Assembly: GCA_965230635.1 (NCBI GenBank)
Contig: CBDDLJ010000010.1
Coordinates: 62,001-126,000, forward strand
Length of the DNA stretch: 64,000 nucleotides
Origin: CBDDLJ01 sp965230635
Lineage (GTDB): Bacteria; Pseudomonadota; Gammaproteobacteria; UBA1113
Direction: 5' to 3'
This document shows, in pieces, positions 54,692 to 64,000 of the stretch. Position numbers and translations under genes: made by a program. The notes under the pieces were generated by a model, which saw only the letters and a list, made by a program, of their open reading frames with translations, ran no database searches and was not told where the DNA came from. Positions within the stretch are counted from its first letter, which is position 1. Every line of letters starts with the position of its first letter.

Positions 54692-55188
54692 TGAGTACAG
54701 AAGTGAAAACACAATTGCTATCAGAAAAAACAACAAAAGCCATTGATCATTGGTTGGAAAAATTTCCTGTGGATCAACGACGTTCAGCATTATTAGCGGC
54801 ATTGCATATTATGCAAGAAGAAAATGATGGCCATTTAACACAAGAATTATTAGATGCTGTTGCTGATTACTTGCAGATTCCACGAATTGCTGCCTATGAA
54901 GTTGCAACCTTCTATTCAATGTATGAGTTTGAGCCGGTTGGTAAGCATAAGATCTGTGTTTGTACAAATATTTCCTGTATGTTAAATGGCAGTGAAGAAA
55001 TTGTCAGTCATTTAAAGGAAAAGTTGGCGATTGATTTTGGTGAAACAACGAAAGATGGCAGGTTTACGTTAAAGGAAGTTGAATGTTTAGGTGCATGTGT
55101 TAATGCACCCATGATGCAAGTCAATAAAGATTACCATGAACGTTTGACAACAGAAAAAGTTGATCAAATTTTGGAGGGGATGGAATGA
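54691..55188 (+). CDS. nuoE: NADH-quinone oxidoreductase subunit E
   Basis: The 24-kDa thioredoxin-like subunit of the NADH module, carrying the [2Fe-2S] cluster N1a. The 165-residue protein has all four ligands in CVCTNISC (first part of the motif) and CLGACVNAP. N-terminal helices (RSALLAALHIMQEENDGHL) are typical. It overlaps nuoF by four bases. Confidence 0.96.
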   Translation: MSTEVKTQLLSEKTTKAIDHWLEKFPVDQRRSALLAALHIMQEENDGHLTQELLDAVADYLQIPRIAAYEVATFYSMYEFEPVGKHKICVCTNISCMLNGSEEIVSHLKEKLAIDFGETTKDGRFTLKEVECLGACVNAPMMQVNKDYHERLTTEKVDQILEGME

Positions 55189-56471
55189 GTGATATCCTAT
55201 TAAATCAAGTTTGTTATAGAACATTGCATTTAGATAATCCTTGGGAATTAGCAACATATGAAAGTATCGGCGGTTACCAGGTTTGGAAAAAAATCATTCG
55301 AGAAAAAACGCCACCAGCGCAATTGGTAGAAGAAATTAAAGTATCGGCTTTACGTGGGCGTGGTGGCGCGGGATTTCCTACCGGCTTAAAGTGGAGTTTT
55401 ATCAAAAGAGATGATCCTGGTCCTAAGTACGTGGTTTGTAACTCAGATGAAGGTGAGCCGGGTACCTGTAAAGATCGGGATATCATGCGTTACAATCCGC
55501 ACCAATTGATTGAAGGTATGTTAATCGCTCAATACGTGATGAATGCAGAAGTCAGTTATAATTATATTCGAGCAGAATTTTATGAGCCATTTGAGCGAAT
55601 GGAAGCAGCATTAAAACAAGCGCGTGAAGCGGGTTATGTAGGCAGTAATATACTGGGTTCTGGTTTAACATATCATTTTTATAACACTATTGGCGCAGGA
55701 GCCTATATTTGTGGTGAAGAAACCGCATTATTGGAATCTCTGGAAGGGAAACGTGGCTTGCCACGGTTTAAACCACCGTTTCCAGCAAATTATGGTGTCT
55801 ATGGCAAACCTTCAACAGTTAATAATACGGAGACCTTTGCTTCGATTCCAGTCATTCTTGAAAAAGGTAGTGAGTGGTTTTTAAATTTGGGCCTACCTAA
55901 AAATGGTGGCACTAAAATATTTTGTGTTTCTGGTCATGTAGAGAAACCAGGGAATTATGAAGTACCGCTAGGAACGACATTTAACGATTTATTGGCATTA
56001 GCCGGCGGTGTTCGTCGCGGTCACAAATTAAAAGCAGTGATCCCTGGAGGATCTTCCTCACCTGTATTACCAGCTCATATCATGCAAGAATTGACCATGG
56101 ATTATGATTCAATTTCCAAAGCAGGCTCTATGTTAGGATCTGGCGCAGTGATAGTGATGGATGAAACAACCTGTATGGTGAAAGTACTTGCACGACTTGC
56201 ACATTTTTATGATGAAGAATCTTGTGGCCAATGTACACCTTGTCGTGAAGGCACAGGATGGTTATCACGTGTACTGCATCGTATTCTACACGGCGAAGCA
56301 CAGATGGCGCATATTGAGTTGCTCGATAGTGTTGCTAGTAAAATTGCAGGACATACGATATGTGCATTAGGTGAATCAGCGGCGTGGCCGGTGCAAAGTT
56401 TTTTAAAACATTTTCGTGAAGAATTTGTATATATGATCGAACATAAAGAGTCAGTGGTAAAGGCAGCGTAG
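55185..56471 (+). CDS. nuoF: NADH-quinone oxidoreductase subunit F
   Basis: The 51-kDa subunit that binds NADH and FMN and the [4Fe-4S] cluster N3. In the 428-residue sequence the nucleotide-binding glycine loop GRGGAGFPTGLKW, the FMN segment NSDEGEPGTCKDRDIM and the NADH segment GAGAYICGEETALLESLEG are intact, as are the N3 cysteines in ESCGQCTPCREG and HTICALG. It is preceded by nuoE and followed by nuoG. Confidence 0.97.
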   Translation: MSDILLNQVCYRTLHLDNPWELATYESIGGYQVWKKIIREKTPPAQLVEEIKVSALRGRGGAGFPTGLKWSFIKRDDPGPKYVVCNSDEGEPGTCKDRDIMRYNPHQLIEGMLIAQYVMNAEVSYNYIRAEFYEPFERMEAALKQAREAGYVGSNILGSGLTYHFYNTIGAGAYICGEETALLESLEGKRGLPRFKPPFPANYGVYGKPSTVNNTETFASIPVILEKGSEWFLNLGLPKNGGTKIFCVSGHVEKPGNYEVPLGTTFNDLLALAGGVRRGHKLKAVIPGGSSSPVLPAHIMQELTMDYDSISKAGSMLGSGAVIVMDETTCMVKVLARLAHFYDEESCGQCTPCREGTGWLSRVLHRILHGEAQMAHIELLDSVASKIAGHTICALGESAAWPVQSFLKHFREEFVYMIEHKESVVKAA

Positions 56472-56475
56472 ATTT

Positions 56476-58845
56476 ATGATTGAAATTGAAATAGATGGCA
56501 AAAAAGTTGAAGTTGAACCAGGCAAAATGATCATCCAGGTTGCCGATGAGGTAGGTATTGCTATCCCACGCTTTTGCTACCATAAAAAACTATCGATTGC
56601 TGCTAATTGCCGTATGTGTCTAGTTGATGTTGAAAAAGCCCCTAAGCCACTGCCTGCTTGTCAAACATCGGTACAAGATGGCATGGTTATTCGAACAAAA
56701 TCTCAATTAGCGCGAGACGCTCAACGCGGGGTCATGGAATTTTTATTGATTAATCATCCCTTAGACTGTCCTGTTTGCGATCAGGGTGGGCAATGTGAAT
56801 TGCAAGATGTTGCCATGAGTTATGGCAAAAGCATCTCTCGTTTTACTGAAGGTAAGCGCATTATTAAAGACAAAGATATTGGTTCATTGATTTCAACTGA
56901 TATGACGCGCTGTATTTATTGCACCCGCTGTGTACGTTTCAGCCAGGAAATTGCCGGTTTACAAGAGTTAGGTATGACAGGCCGAGGCGAAAATTGTGAA
57001 GTGACTACTTATGTTGAAAAATCATTAACGTCAGAATTATCCGGTAATGTTATCGATGTTTGCCCTGTAGGTGCCTTAACGTCAAAACCATTTCGTTTTA
57101 GTGCACGTGCATGGGAGTTAGAACGGGTTGATTCTGTGGCGCCTCATGATTGCTTAGGATCGAATGTTTATTTGCATCATCACCAAAATAATATTATGCG
57201 GGTTGTTCCACGCGAAAATGAACGTATTAATGAAGTGTGGTTATCCGATCGGGATCGTTTTAGTTATACTGGATTACTTGCAGAGGATCGTTTATCTGTG
57301 CCATTAATAAAACAAGACGGTGAATGGCGTGAAGTAGATTGGCAGCAAGCATTGCAGTTTGTTGTTTCAAATTTGCAAAGTGTTATCAGTGAATCAGGTG
57401 CTAATAATGTCGGAGCCATCGTTTCACCCAATTCAACTGTAGAAGAAATGTATTTGTTGCAAAAATTAATACGAGGTTTAGGTAGCCATAATATTGATCA
57501 TCGCCTTCGTCAAAGTGATTTTAGCGATCAATCTCAAGTAGGCATTTTCCCTGGTTTGGCGATGACTCTAGAGCAATTGCAACAGCAACAAACGGTATTA
57601 CTCATAGGTAGTCACCTGCGTCATGAGCAACCGCTGGCTAATCATCGCTTACGTCAAGCTTCTTTGCAAGGTGCCAAAATTATGGCGTTAAATGCCATCG
57701 ATTATTCATTCAGCTATGATTTAGCAGAGAAAATTATTACATCGCCAGCTAACTTTGTTATGCAGTTAGCAGGTATCACCAAAGCATTGTTAAGTCATCA
57801 TCACGCCACCACGTTGGTTGATGATGAGGCATTATTTGATGCAGTACACGTAACGCAAGAACAGCAAGCAATAGCAGCACATTTATTAAACGGCGATAAA
57901 AATACATTGATTTTGTTGGGAGCCATTGCACAAAATCATCCGCAAGCTAGTCAGATTAAAGCATTTGCACAGCGTATAGCACAATTGTCTAGCGCAAAAA
58001 TCGGTGTATTGACGGAAGGGGCTAACAGTGCGGGTGCCTGGTTGGCTGGTGCCATTCCACACCGTACTGCAGCTAGAATTAATGTTACCAAAGCAGGATT
58101 AGATACTATGCAGCAGTGGCAAAAGCCATTGCGTGCCTATTGCTTATTAAATCTAGAGCCTGAGCTAGATTGTGCCAGTGCTAGTCAAGCGCTATTTGCT
58201 TTGAAGCAAGCTGATTTTGTTGTAGCAATGTCCGCTTTTGTAGGTGCGGCTAAAGAATATGCAAATGTTATTCTTCCAACCGTGCCCTTTACAGAGACAG
58301 CAGGCACGTTTGTTAATATGTCGGGTGAATGGCAATCATTTCCTGCGGCAGTGAAACCCTATGAAGAATCTCGGCCTGCCTGGAAAGTATTACGTGTTTT
58401 AGGTAATTTATTTCATTTAGATAATTTTGAGTATCTCACAGCCGCTGAAGTGCGAGATGAACTGCGCCAGCAAGTTGACGCAATGAGTCTGCACGATGAT
58501 CAGTTATCGCCTTTGCCAACAAGTTTGGTTGCAGCAAATGATGCATTACAACGAGTCAGTGACTGGCCTATTTATCGTGGGGATAATTTGATCCGTCGTG
58601 CAGAGCCGTTGCAACAATCGGGCACAGCTTTGCCTTTGGCTATTCGTATATCATCAGTATTAGCAGCAAAATTGAATATTAAAGAAGAACAACGGGTGCA
58701 AGTAAAGCAAAATGAGGCAATCGTTACTTTACCGTTGGTGATTGATGATACTATTGCGGATAATTGTATTTATGTGCCTGCTGGGTACAATGAAACAATG
58801 GATTTAACAATGCTATATGGCAATATCACGGTTGAGCGGGGTTAA
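56476..58845 (+). CDS. nuoG: NADH-quinone oxidoreductase subunit G
   Basis: The largest peripheral subunit, 789 residues. The N-terminal ferredoxin domain binds N1b (CYHKKLSIAANCRMC and ACQTS), then HPLDCPVCDQGGQCELQ provides N5 and the ligand set CIYCTRCVRF with DVCPVGAL holds N4. The C-terminal part is a molybdopterin-oxidoreductase fold without cofactor, as is normal for NuoG; it ends in a short MopB C-terminal domain. The Cys set of the extra cluster N7 is not evident. Confidence 0.96.
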   Translation: MIEIEIDGKKVEVEPGKMIIQVADEVGIAIPRFCYHKKLSIAANCRMCLVDVEKAPKPLPACQTSVQDGMVIRTKSQLARDAQRGVMEFLLINHPLDCPVCDQGGQCELQDVAMSYGKSISRFTEGKRIIKDKDIGSLISTDMTRCIYCTRCVRFSQEIAGLQELGMTGRGENCEVTTYVEKSLTSELSGNVIDVCPVGALTSKPFRFSARAWELERVDSVAPHDCLGSNVYLHHHQNNIMRVVPRENERINEVWLSDRDRFSYTGLLAEDRLSVPLIKQDGEWREVDWQQALQFVVSNLQSVISESGANNVGAIVSPNSTVEEMYLLQKLIRGLGSHNIDHRLRQSDFSDQSQVGIFPGLAMTLEQLQQQQTVLLIGSHLRHEQPLANHRLRQASLQGAKIMALNAIDYSFSYDLAEKIITSPANFVMQLAGITKALLSHHHATTLVDDEALFDAVHVTQEQQAIAAHLLNGDKNTLILLGAIAQNHPQASQIKAFAQRIAQLSSAKIGVLTEGANSAGAWLAGAIPHRTAARINVTKAGLDTMQQWQKPLRAYCLLNLEPELDCASASQALFALKQADFVVAMSAFVGAAKEYANVILPTVPFTETAGTFVNMSGEWQSFPAAVKPYEESRPAWKVLRVLGNLFHLDNFEYLTAAEVRDELRQQVDAMSLHDDQLSPLPTSLVAANDALQRVSDWPIYRGDNLIRRAEPLQQSGTALPLAIRISSVLAAKLNIKEEQRVQVKQNEAIVTLPLVIDDTIADNCIYVPAGYNETMDLTMLYGNITVERG

Positions 58846-58854
58846 AAAATATTA

Positions 58855-59883
58855 ATGGTTGATAATATCGTTGCATTAATTTGGATTGTCATCAAAATCC
58901 TTGTTATCGTTTTACCATTATTTGGTATGGTTGCCTATTTGACTTTGGTGGAGCGTAAAGTCATTGCAGCAATGCATGCTCGAGTGGGTCCTAACCGTAT
59001 TGGTATTATGGGTCTTGGCCAACCAATAGCCGATTCCCTTAAATTGTTTTTGAAAGAAATCATCGTGCCTACCCGAGCGAATGTTTATCTTTTTATTCTT
59101 GCGCCTATTATTATATTGGCACCGGCATTGGCCGCATGGGCGGTGATACCTTTTTTTGATGGTGGTGCTATTGCTAATATTGATGCTGGGTTACTTTATC
59201 TTTTGGCAATGACGTCTTTAGGTGTCTATGGCATATTGATTGCTGGTTGGGCATCTAATTCGAAATACGCTTTTTTAGGGGCGTTACGAAGCGTAGCACA
59301 AGTTATTTCTTATGAAATTGCAATGGGTTTCGCGCTTGTTGGCGTATTAATTGCGGCAATGTCAACCAATTTACAAGATATTGTTCTGCGTCAACAAGGT
59401 GGGATATGGCATTGGTTTTGGTTGCCTCTATTGCCGTTATTTATCGTATATTGGATTTCAGGCGTGGCAGAAACAAATCGACATCCTTTTGATATCGCAG
59501 AAGGTGAATCAGAAATTGTTGCAGGGTTTCACGTTGAATATGCAGGTATTACCTTTGCCCTCTTTTTCTTGGCAGAATATGCTAACATGATTTTAATTGC
59601 GGCTATTGCTTCGATTATATTTTTAGGTGGTTGGTTATCTCCATTTGAAGGAATTCCTGCGCTTGAACCACTGTTTGCTTGGGTTCCTGGGATTATTTGG
59701 TTTATTTTAAAAATCTGTTTTTTCTTATTTTTATATATTTGGTTGCGAGCGACACTTCCTCGTTATCGCTATGATCAAGTAATGCGCTTGGGATGGAAGA
59801 TATTAATCCCAATTACTATTGTTTGGTTAGTTGTGGTATCACTAGCAGTCATGCTACAGATACCGCCATGGTTTATAAGGTGA
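58855..59883 (+). CDS. nuoH: NADH-quinone oxidoreductase subunit H
   Basis: The ND1-like membrane subunit at the junction with the peripheral arm; it forms the entry of the quinone channel. The 342-residue protein has eight predicted spans and the conserved loops ERKVIAAMHARVGPNRIG, ADSLKLFLKE, and AETNRHPFDIAEGESEIVAG. It follows nuoG after nine bases. Confidence 0.97.
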   Translation: MVDNIVALIWIVIKILVIVLPLFGMVAYLTLVERKVIAAMHARVGPNRIGIMGLGQPIADSLKLFLKEIIVPTRANVYLFILAPIIILAPALAAWAVIPFFDGGAIANIDAGLLYLLAMTSLGVYGILIAGWASNSKYAFLGALRSVAQVISYEIAMGFALVGVLIAAMSTNLQDIVLRQQGGIWHWFWLPLLPLFIVYWISGVAETNRHPFDIAEGESEIVAGFHVEYAGITFALFFLAEYANMILIAAIASIIFLGGWLSPFEGIPALEPLFAWVPGIIWFILKICFFLFLYIWLRATLPRYRYDQVMRLGWKILIPITIVWLVVVSLAVMLQIPPWFIR

Positions 59884-59887
59884 GCAT

Positions 59888-60379
59888 ATGTTGAAGAAGC
59901 TTCGTCAGTATGCCAAAAGTTTTTTATTAATTGAGTTATTGCAAGGACTCATATTAACAGGGCGTTATTTCTTTAAGAAGAAAATCACACTTCAATTTCC
60001 AGAAGAAGAAACACCGACCTCACCGCGCTTTCGTGGGGTGCATGCATTGCGTCGTTATCCTAATGGTGAAGAGCGTTGTATTGCTTGTAAGTTGTGCGAA
60101 GCGGTTTGTCCTGCATTGGCAATTACCATTGACTCAGAGCAACGAGAAGATGGTTCCCGGCGCACTACAAAATATGAAATTGATTTGTTTAAATGTATTT
60201 ATTGCGGTTTTTGCGAAGAGTCATGCCCAGTAGACTCTATTGTTGAAACAAATATAAGCAGTTATCATTTTGAAAACCGCGGTGAAAATATTATGACAAA
60301 AGAAATGCTATTGAAAATTGGTGATAAGTATGAAGAGCAGATTGCTAAGAGTAAGGCAGACGATGCCGCGTTTAGGTAA
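59888..60379 (+). CDS. nuoI: NADH-quinone oxidoreductase subunit I
   Basis: The ferredoxin-like subunit with clusters N6a and N6b. The 163-residue protein shows the two cysteine motifs CIACKLCEAVCP and CIYCGFCEESCP, preceded by RFRGVHALRRYPNGEERC, all as expected. An N-terminal amphipathic helix (SFLLIELLQGLILTGRYFF) lies on the membrane arm. Confidence 0.97.
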   Translation: MLKKLRQYAKSFLLIELLQGLILTGRYFFKKKITLQFPEEETPTSPRFRGVHALRRYPNGEERCIACKLCEAVCPALAITIDSEQREDGSRRTTKYEIDLFKCIYCGFCEESCPVDSIVETNISSYHFENRGENIMTKEMLLKIGDKYEEQIAKSKADDAAFR

Positions 60380-60406
60380 TAAAAAATTGACTAGGGTTAA
60401 TTGAAA

Positions 60407-61009
60407 GTGATAACAGTAGAACAATTGATTTTTTACTCAACATCAGCCGTGCTGATTTTTTCAGCATTTATGATGATAGTATCGCGCAATCCAGTAAAGA
60501 GTGCTTTATTTTTGGTGCTTTCATTTTTTACTAGCGCAGTTTTGTGGTTAATGATACAAGCAGAATTTTTGGCATTGATTTTAATATTTGTTTATGTAGG
60601 TGCAGTAATGACACTGTTTTTATTTGTTGTCATGATGCTATATCTTGAGCCAGAAAAGTTAAAAGGTGGATTCGTGCGTTATTTTCCCTTTGCCTTATTA
60701 GTTGTTGCTGGTATGGTTGGACTCATGATTTATGTGATTGCACCAGAGCACTTTGGTAAGCTTGTACCAGTAGTGCATGGGGCAGACTACAGTAACATTA
60801 AAGATCTAGGTAGTGTGCTTTACACTGATTATGTTTATCCAGTTGAATTAGCAGCAGTGCTTTTATTGATCGCTATTATTTCTGCTATTAGCTTAACACA
60901 TGCTGGCAAACCTAATCGAAAAGTCCAAGATGTAAACAAACAATTAACAGCTAAGCGGGATGAGCATGTGCGCTTGGTTGATATGCCAGCAGAAAAGAGG
61001 GATGAATAA
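60407..61009 (+). CDS. nuoJ: NADH-quinone oxidoreductase subunit J
   Basis: An ND6-like membrane subunit with five spans. I prefer GTG at 60407 (200 residues) to a TTG two codons before it, because AGGG at 60393-60396 is ten bases ahead of the GTG and only four ahead of the TTG. The conserved NPVKSALFLVLSFF and FLALILIFVYVGAVMTLFLF are present. The C-terminus is a polar tail. Confidence 0.94.
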   Translation: MITVEQLIFYSTSAVLIFSAFMMIVSRNPVKSALFLVLSFFTSAVLWLMIQAEFLALILIFVYVGAVMTLFLFVVMMLYLEPEKLKGGFVRYFPFALLVVAGMVGLMIYVIAPEHFGKLVPVVHGADYSNIKDLGSVLYTDYVYPVELAAVLLLIAIISAISLTHAGKPNRKVQDVNKQLTAKRDEHVRLVDMPAEKRDE

Positions 61010-61011
61010 CC

Positions 61012-61317
61012 ATGATTAGTTTGTCTGATTATTTAGTGGTTGGAGCAGTATTATTCGCATTAAGTGTTGCCGGGATTGTTATCAATCGAAATAACTTAAT
61101 TATCTTATTAATGTGTATTGAGTTGATGTTATTGGCAGTCAATACCAACTTTATTGCCTTTTCCCATTTCCTGGGCGATAACCTCGGTGAAGTGTTTGTT
61201 TTTTTTATTTTAACTGTTGCAGCAGCTGAGGCGGCTATAGGTTTAGCTATTTTAACGGTATTATACCGAAACCGTAACAGTATTCGTGTTGATGAAATGA
61301 ATAGTTTGAAGGGATAG
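61012..61317 (+). CDS. nuoK: NADH-quinone oxidoreductase subunit K
   Basis: A 101-residue ND4L-like subunit with three spans and the proton-path glutamates in CIELMLLAVN and in AAAEAAIGLAI. It starts three bases after nuoJ, in the middle of the tightly packed membrane-arm genes. Confidence 0.97.
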   Translation: MISLSDYLVVGAVLFALSVAGIVINRNNLIILLMCIELMLLAVNTNFIAFSHFLGDNLGEVFVFFILTVAAAEAAIGLAILTVLYRNRNSIRVDEMNSLKG

Positions 61318-61319
61318 CT

Positions 61320-63290
61320 GTGTTAAATAATATTCATGACCTGACCATTGCCATTATTTTAGCACCTTTACTAGGCGCCATTACGGCGGGTTTTTTTGGT
61401 AAAAAAATTGGTCGTAATGCTAGTCACTGGGTAACCACGTTATTGGTGGGTGTTTCGTTACTTTTATCGGCGTATTTAGCCAAATTAGTTTTTGTTGAGG
61501 GACAAACATATAATGGTGCGGTTTATACTTGGATATTAAGTGGTTCATTTAATATTGAGGTAGGCTTTTTAATTGATCGACTCAGCACATTAATGTTTGT
61601 TACCGTTAACTTCGTTTCTTTCTTGGTCCATATTTATAGTATTGGTTATATGCATGATGATGCTGGATACCAACGATTTTTCAGTTATATTTCTCTGTTT
61701 ACCTTTGCTATGTTAATGCTAGTATCAGCAAATAACTTATTCCAACTATATTTTGGTTGGGAGGGTGTTGGTGTTGTTTCTTATTTATTAATTGGTTTTT
61801 GGTATAAGCGCGAGAGTGCCAACGTTGGTAGCTTGAAGGCGTTTTTAGTGAACCGTGTTGGTGATTTTGGTTTTTTATTAGGGATAGCTGCGGTATTGGA
61901 TAATTTTGGGACGATTAACTATGCTCAAATATTTGCTCAAGCACCAGAATTGGCACAGGCAACTTTGTCAATTATTCCTGGCTCACAATGGTCACTTATT
62001 AGCGTTATTTGTCTATTGCTGTTCGTTGGCGCCATGGGGAAATCTGCTCAAATGCCGTTACATATATGGCTGCCAGAGTCGATGGAAGGTCCTACGCCAA
62101 TATCTGCATTAATTCATGCCGCAACCATGGTAACTGCTGGGATTTTTATGGTGTCACGCATGTCTCCTTTGTTTGAACTGTCAGAAGTTGCATTAACCGT
62201 CATTTTAGTTATCGGTGCGGCGGGTGCTTTGTTTCTTGGCTTAGTTGCAGTAGTACAGCATGATATCAAACGGGTTGTTGCCTACTCCACTTTATCTCAA
62301 TTGGGCTATATGACAGCGGCACTGGGTGCTTCTGCTTTTTCTGCAGGCATGTTTCATTTAGTTACCCATGCTTGTTTTAAAGCATTGTTATTTTTGGGTG
62401 CAGGTTCTGTCATTATCGCTATGCATCATGATCAAGACTTGCGTAATATGGGAAATTTGAAAAAATATATGCCCATTACGTACATTACTTTTTTAATTGG
62501 TGCATTATCATTAAGTGCGATTCCACCAATGGCAGGGTTTTATTCAAAAGATGCTATTATTGAAGCAGTGAAAGAAGCAGCGATACCAGGGGCAGGGTTT
62601 GCCTATGTGTGTGTATTGCTAGGCGCATTTGTTACAGCACTTTATACTTTCCGAGCCTTCTTTTTAGCATTTCATGGTAAGGAGAAAATGGATCAGAAAG
62701 CGAAGGCACATTTGCGTGAGAGTCCTGCCGTTGTTTGGGTTCCTTTGGTGCTATTAGCCATTCCATCTATTATTGCTGGTGGTTTGTTAATTGGGCCAAT
62801 GTTATTTGGTAAACCATTTAGTTTATTAGGTGAAACGATTTATGTTGCGCCACAGTATAATGTATTAACCATTCTAGCGGAACATTATCATGGTGCGTGG
62901 CAACAAGCACAGGCATCGATCCATACGTTACCTTTTTGGTTAGCAATCGCGGGAATTTTTACTGCTTGGTTTAGTTGCATACTTGTACCAAATTGTCGTC
63001 AAGGCTTTGTTAAACGTTTTCCATTTATTTACAAGCCGTTGATTCATAAATATGGTTTTGATGAGTTTTATCAGTATTTTTTCATTCGTGGTAGCAGATG
63101 TCTTGCACAAACCATATACCAAATTGGTGATGTCAAATTTATTGATCATATAATGGTAAATGGTTCGGCTCGTTTGGTGGCATGGCTTTCAAGCGTATTT
63201 AGGCGCTTACAATCGGGTTATTTATACCATTATGCGTTTGCCATGATCTTGGGTTTGGTGGTGTTTTTAGTTTGGCTGGTATTACCATAA
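61320..63290 (+). CDS. nuoL: NADH-quinone oxidoreductase subunit L
   Basis: The most distal antiporter-like, proton-pumping subunit, 656 residues with about 16 spans and the long lateral helix. The start is GTG at 61320, with GAAGGGA before it. The conserved segments YFGWEGVGVVSYLLIGFWY, KSAQMPLHIWLPESMEGPTP and SALIHAATMVTAGIFM with the pumping lysine and glutamate are intact, and the C-terminal part anchors the lateral helix (FDEFYQYFFIRG). It is followed by nuoM after 19 bases. Confidence 0.97.
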   Translation: MLNNIHDLTIAIILAPLLGAITAGFFGKKIGRNASHWVTTLLVGVSLLLSAYLAKLVFVEGQTYNGAVYTWILSGSFNIEVGFLIDRLSTLMFVTVNFVSFLVHIYSIGYMHDDAGYQRFFSYISLFTFAMLMLVSANNLFQLYFGWEGVGVVSYLLIGFWYKRESANVGSLKAFLVNRVGDFGFLLGIAAVLDNFGTINYAQIFAQAPELAQATLSIIPGSQWSLISVICLLLFVGAMGKSAQMPLHIWLPESMEGPTPISALIHAATMVTAGIFMVSRMSPLFELSEVALTVILVIGAAGALFLGLVAVVQHDIKRVVAYSTLSQLGYMTAALGASAFSAGMFHLVTHACFKALLFLGAGSVIIAMHHDQDLRNMGNLKKYMPITYITFLIGALSLSAIPPMAGFYSKDAIIEAVKEAAIPGAGFAYVCVLLGAFVTALYTFRAFFLAFHGKEKMDQKAKAHLRESPAVVWVPLVLLAIPSIIAGGLLIGPMLFGKPFSLLGETIYVAPQYNVLTILAEHYHGAWQQAQASIHTLPFWLAIAGIFTAWFSCILVPNCRQGFVKRFPFIYKPLIHKYGFDEFYQYFFIRGSRCLAQTIYQIGDVKFIDHIMVNGSARLVAWLSSVFRRLQSGYLYHYAFAMILGLVVFLVWLVLP

Positions 63291-63309
63291 TAGAGATAGG
63301 GCAGGTTTA

Positions 63310-64000
63310 ATGGAATCAGAATTACCAATTTTAAGCTTATTAATTTGGTTACCCATTTTTGGTGGAATGGCGGCATTGCTATTTGGTAGAGCGAATCCAC
63401 ATCGAGCAAAGGTTATTGCACTCGCAGTAGCAGTGGTTACCATGGCTTTGTGTGTACCGCTATATCTTGGTTTTGATAGCAATAGTTATCAAATGCAGTT
63501 TAAAGAATTATATCCGTGGATTGCTTCTTATGGTATTAATTATGATTTAGGGGTTGATGGCATCTCTATGCCATTAGTTATATTAACAACATTTACTACG
63601 CTTGTTGTTATTTTAGCTGCTTGGAAACCAATACAAACCAATGTTGCAGAATATATGGCCGTGTTCTTGCTCATGCAGGGATTAATGGTTGGTGTATTTG
63701 AAGCATTAGATTCGATTTTATTTTATGTCTTTTGGGAAGCCATGTTAATTCCAATGTATTTGATTATTGGCATCTGGGGTGGCAAGAATCGATCATATGC
63801 CTCTATTAAATTCTTTTTGTATACCTTTTTAGGTTCGGTTTTGATGTTGATTGCGTTGCTGTATATGCGTATGCATAGTGGTAGCTTTGCCATCATCGAT
63901 TTTTACGCATTGAAATTAAATATGACAGAACAAGTATTAATTTTCATTGCTTTTTTCTTTGCTTTTGCTGTGAAAGTGCCCATGTGGCCAGTACATACTT
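63310..64000 (+). CDS. nuoM: NADH-quinone oxidoreductase subunit M, N-terminal part
   Basis: The gene begins at ATG 63310 (MESELPILSLLIWLPIFGG) and runs open to the window end, giving about 230 residues of an expected 500. Recognisable antiporter-type segments are YDLGVDGISMPLVILTTF, LFYVFWEAMLIPMYLIIG and KFFLYTFLGSVLMLIALLY, and the last visible residues, AVKVPMWPVHT, are the start of the conserved KVP-HTWLP motif. It is one of the three proton-pumping subunits of complex I. Confidence 0.95.
   Translation, partial: MESELPILSLLIWLPIFGGMAALLFGRANPHRAKVIALAVAVVTMALCVPLYLGFDSNSYQMQFKELYPWIASYGINYDLGVDGISMPLVILTTFTTLVVILAAWKPIQTNVAEYMAVFLLMQGLMVGVFEALDSILFYVFWEAMLIPMYLIIGIWGGKNRSYASIKFFLYTFLGSVLMLIALLYMRMHSGSFAIIDFYALKLNMTEQVLIFIAFFFAFAVKVPMWPVHT

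Overview
This window looks like the chromosome of an AT-rich, host-associated gammaproteobacterium, most likely of the Legionellales type (Legionella/Coxiella/Rickettsiella/Berkiella-like). The reasons are the gene order of the core blocks (erpA, anmK, mepM-like, tyrS, rrn, birA, coaX; then yhbY, rlmE, ftsH, folP, glmM, tpiA, secG, tRNA-Leu, nuoA-M), a Pht-type nutrient transporter beside nucleoside-salvage genes, a large ankyrin-repeat protein with a kinase-like middle, and a second effector-like protein with a lysine-rich tail. The genus call is inference, not read directly from a marker comparison.

Layout. 1-11.6 kb is core: the end of erpA, anmK and an M23 murein endopeptidase (minus strand), tyrS, a complete rRNA operon (16S, tRNA-Ala, tRNA-Ile, 23S, 5S, with promoter, two boxA sites and a terminator-like hairpin), birA-coaX and a tRNA-Thr. 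11.8-13.2 kb is an accessory AAA/DUF4143 ATPase preceded by a tandem palindromic repeat. 13.4-20.4 kb is a seven-gene, tightly overlapping minus-strand MoxR/Bat operon (moxR, DUF58, DUF4381, batA, batB, TPR protein, batD). 20.7-23.3 kb is an orphan 858-residue protein. 23.4-28.9 kb is a nucleoside-salvage neighbourhood (cdd, MFS transporter, tdk, nucleoside phosphorylase) with an AbiE type IV toxin-antitoxin pair set inside it; the AbiE operator is a striking inverted/direct repeat array that runs into the start codon. 28.9-30.5 kb is a two-gene polysaccharide-type ABC exporter.

30.5-42.8 kb is an accessory island full of debris and effector-like genes. It holds three copies of a 160-166 bp palindromic element with long terminal inverted repeats (MITE-like), remnants of a DNA invertase, an IS3-type transposase, an IS1202/ISNCY-like transposase and an IS256-like transposase, a disintegrated Abi_2/HEPN abortive-infection gene, a RelE/HigB-HigA-like toxin-antitoxin pair whose toxin carries a frameshift, the 1175-residue ankyrin/kinase-like protein, and a 442-residue protein in which I see the ordered motif pattern of the OspF/SpvC phosphothreonine lyases. 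A receiver-Hpt phosphorelay protein and yhbY close this part.

42.9-64 kb is core again: rlmE-ftsH-folP-glmM, a small membrane protein, two squalene/phytoene-synthase-like genes on the minus strand, tpiA, secG, tRNA-Leu(GAG) and the NADH dehydrogenase I operon nuoA to nuoM, which is cut by the window end. Together the core parts cover translation, wall recycling, folate and amino-sugar synthesis and respiration; the accessory parts suggest an organism that scavenges nucleosides and manipulates a eukaryotic host.
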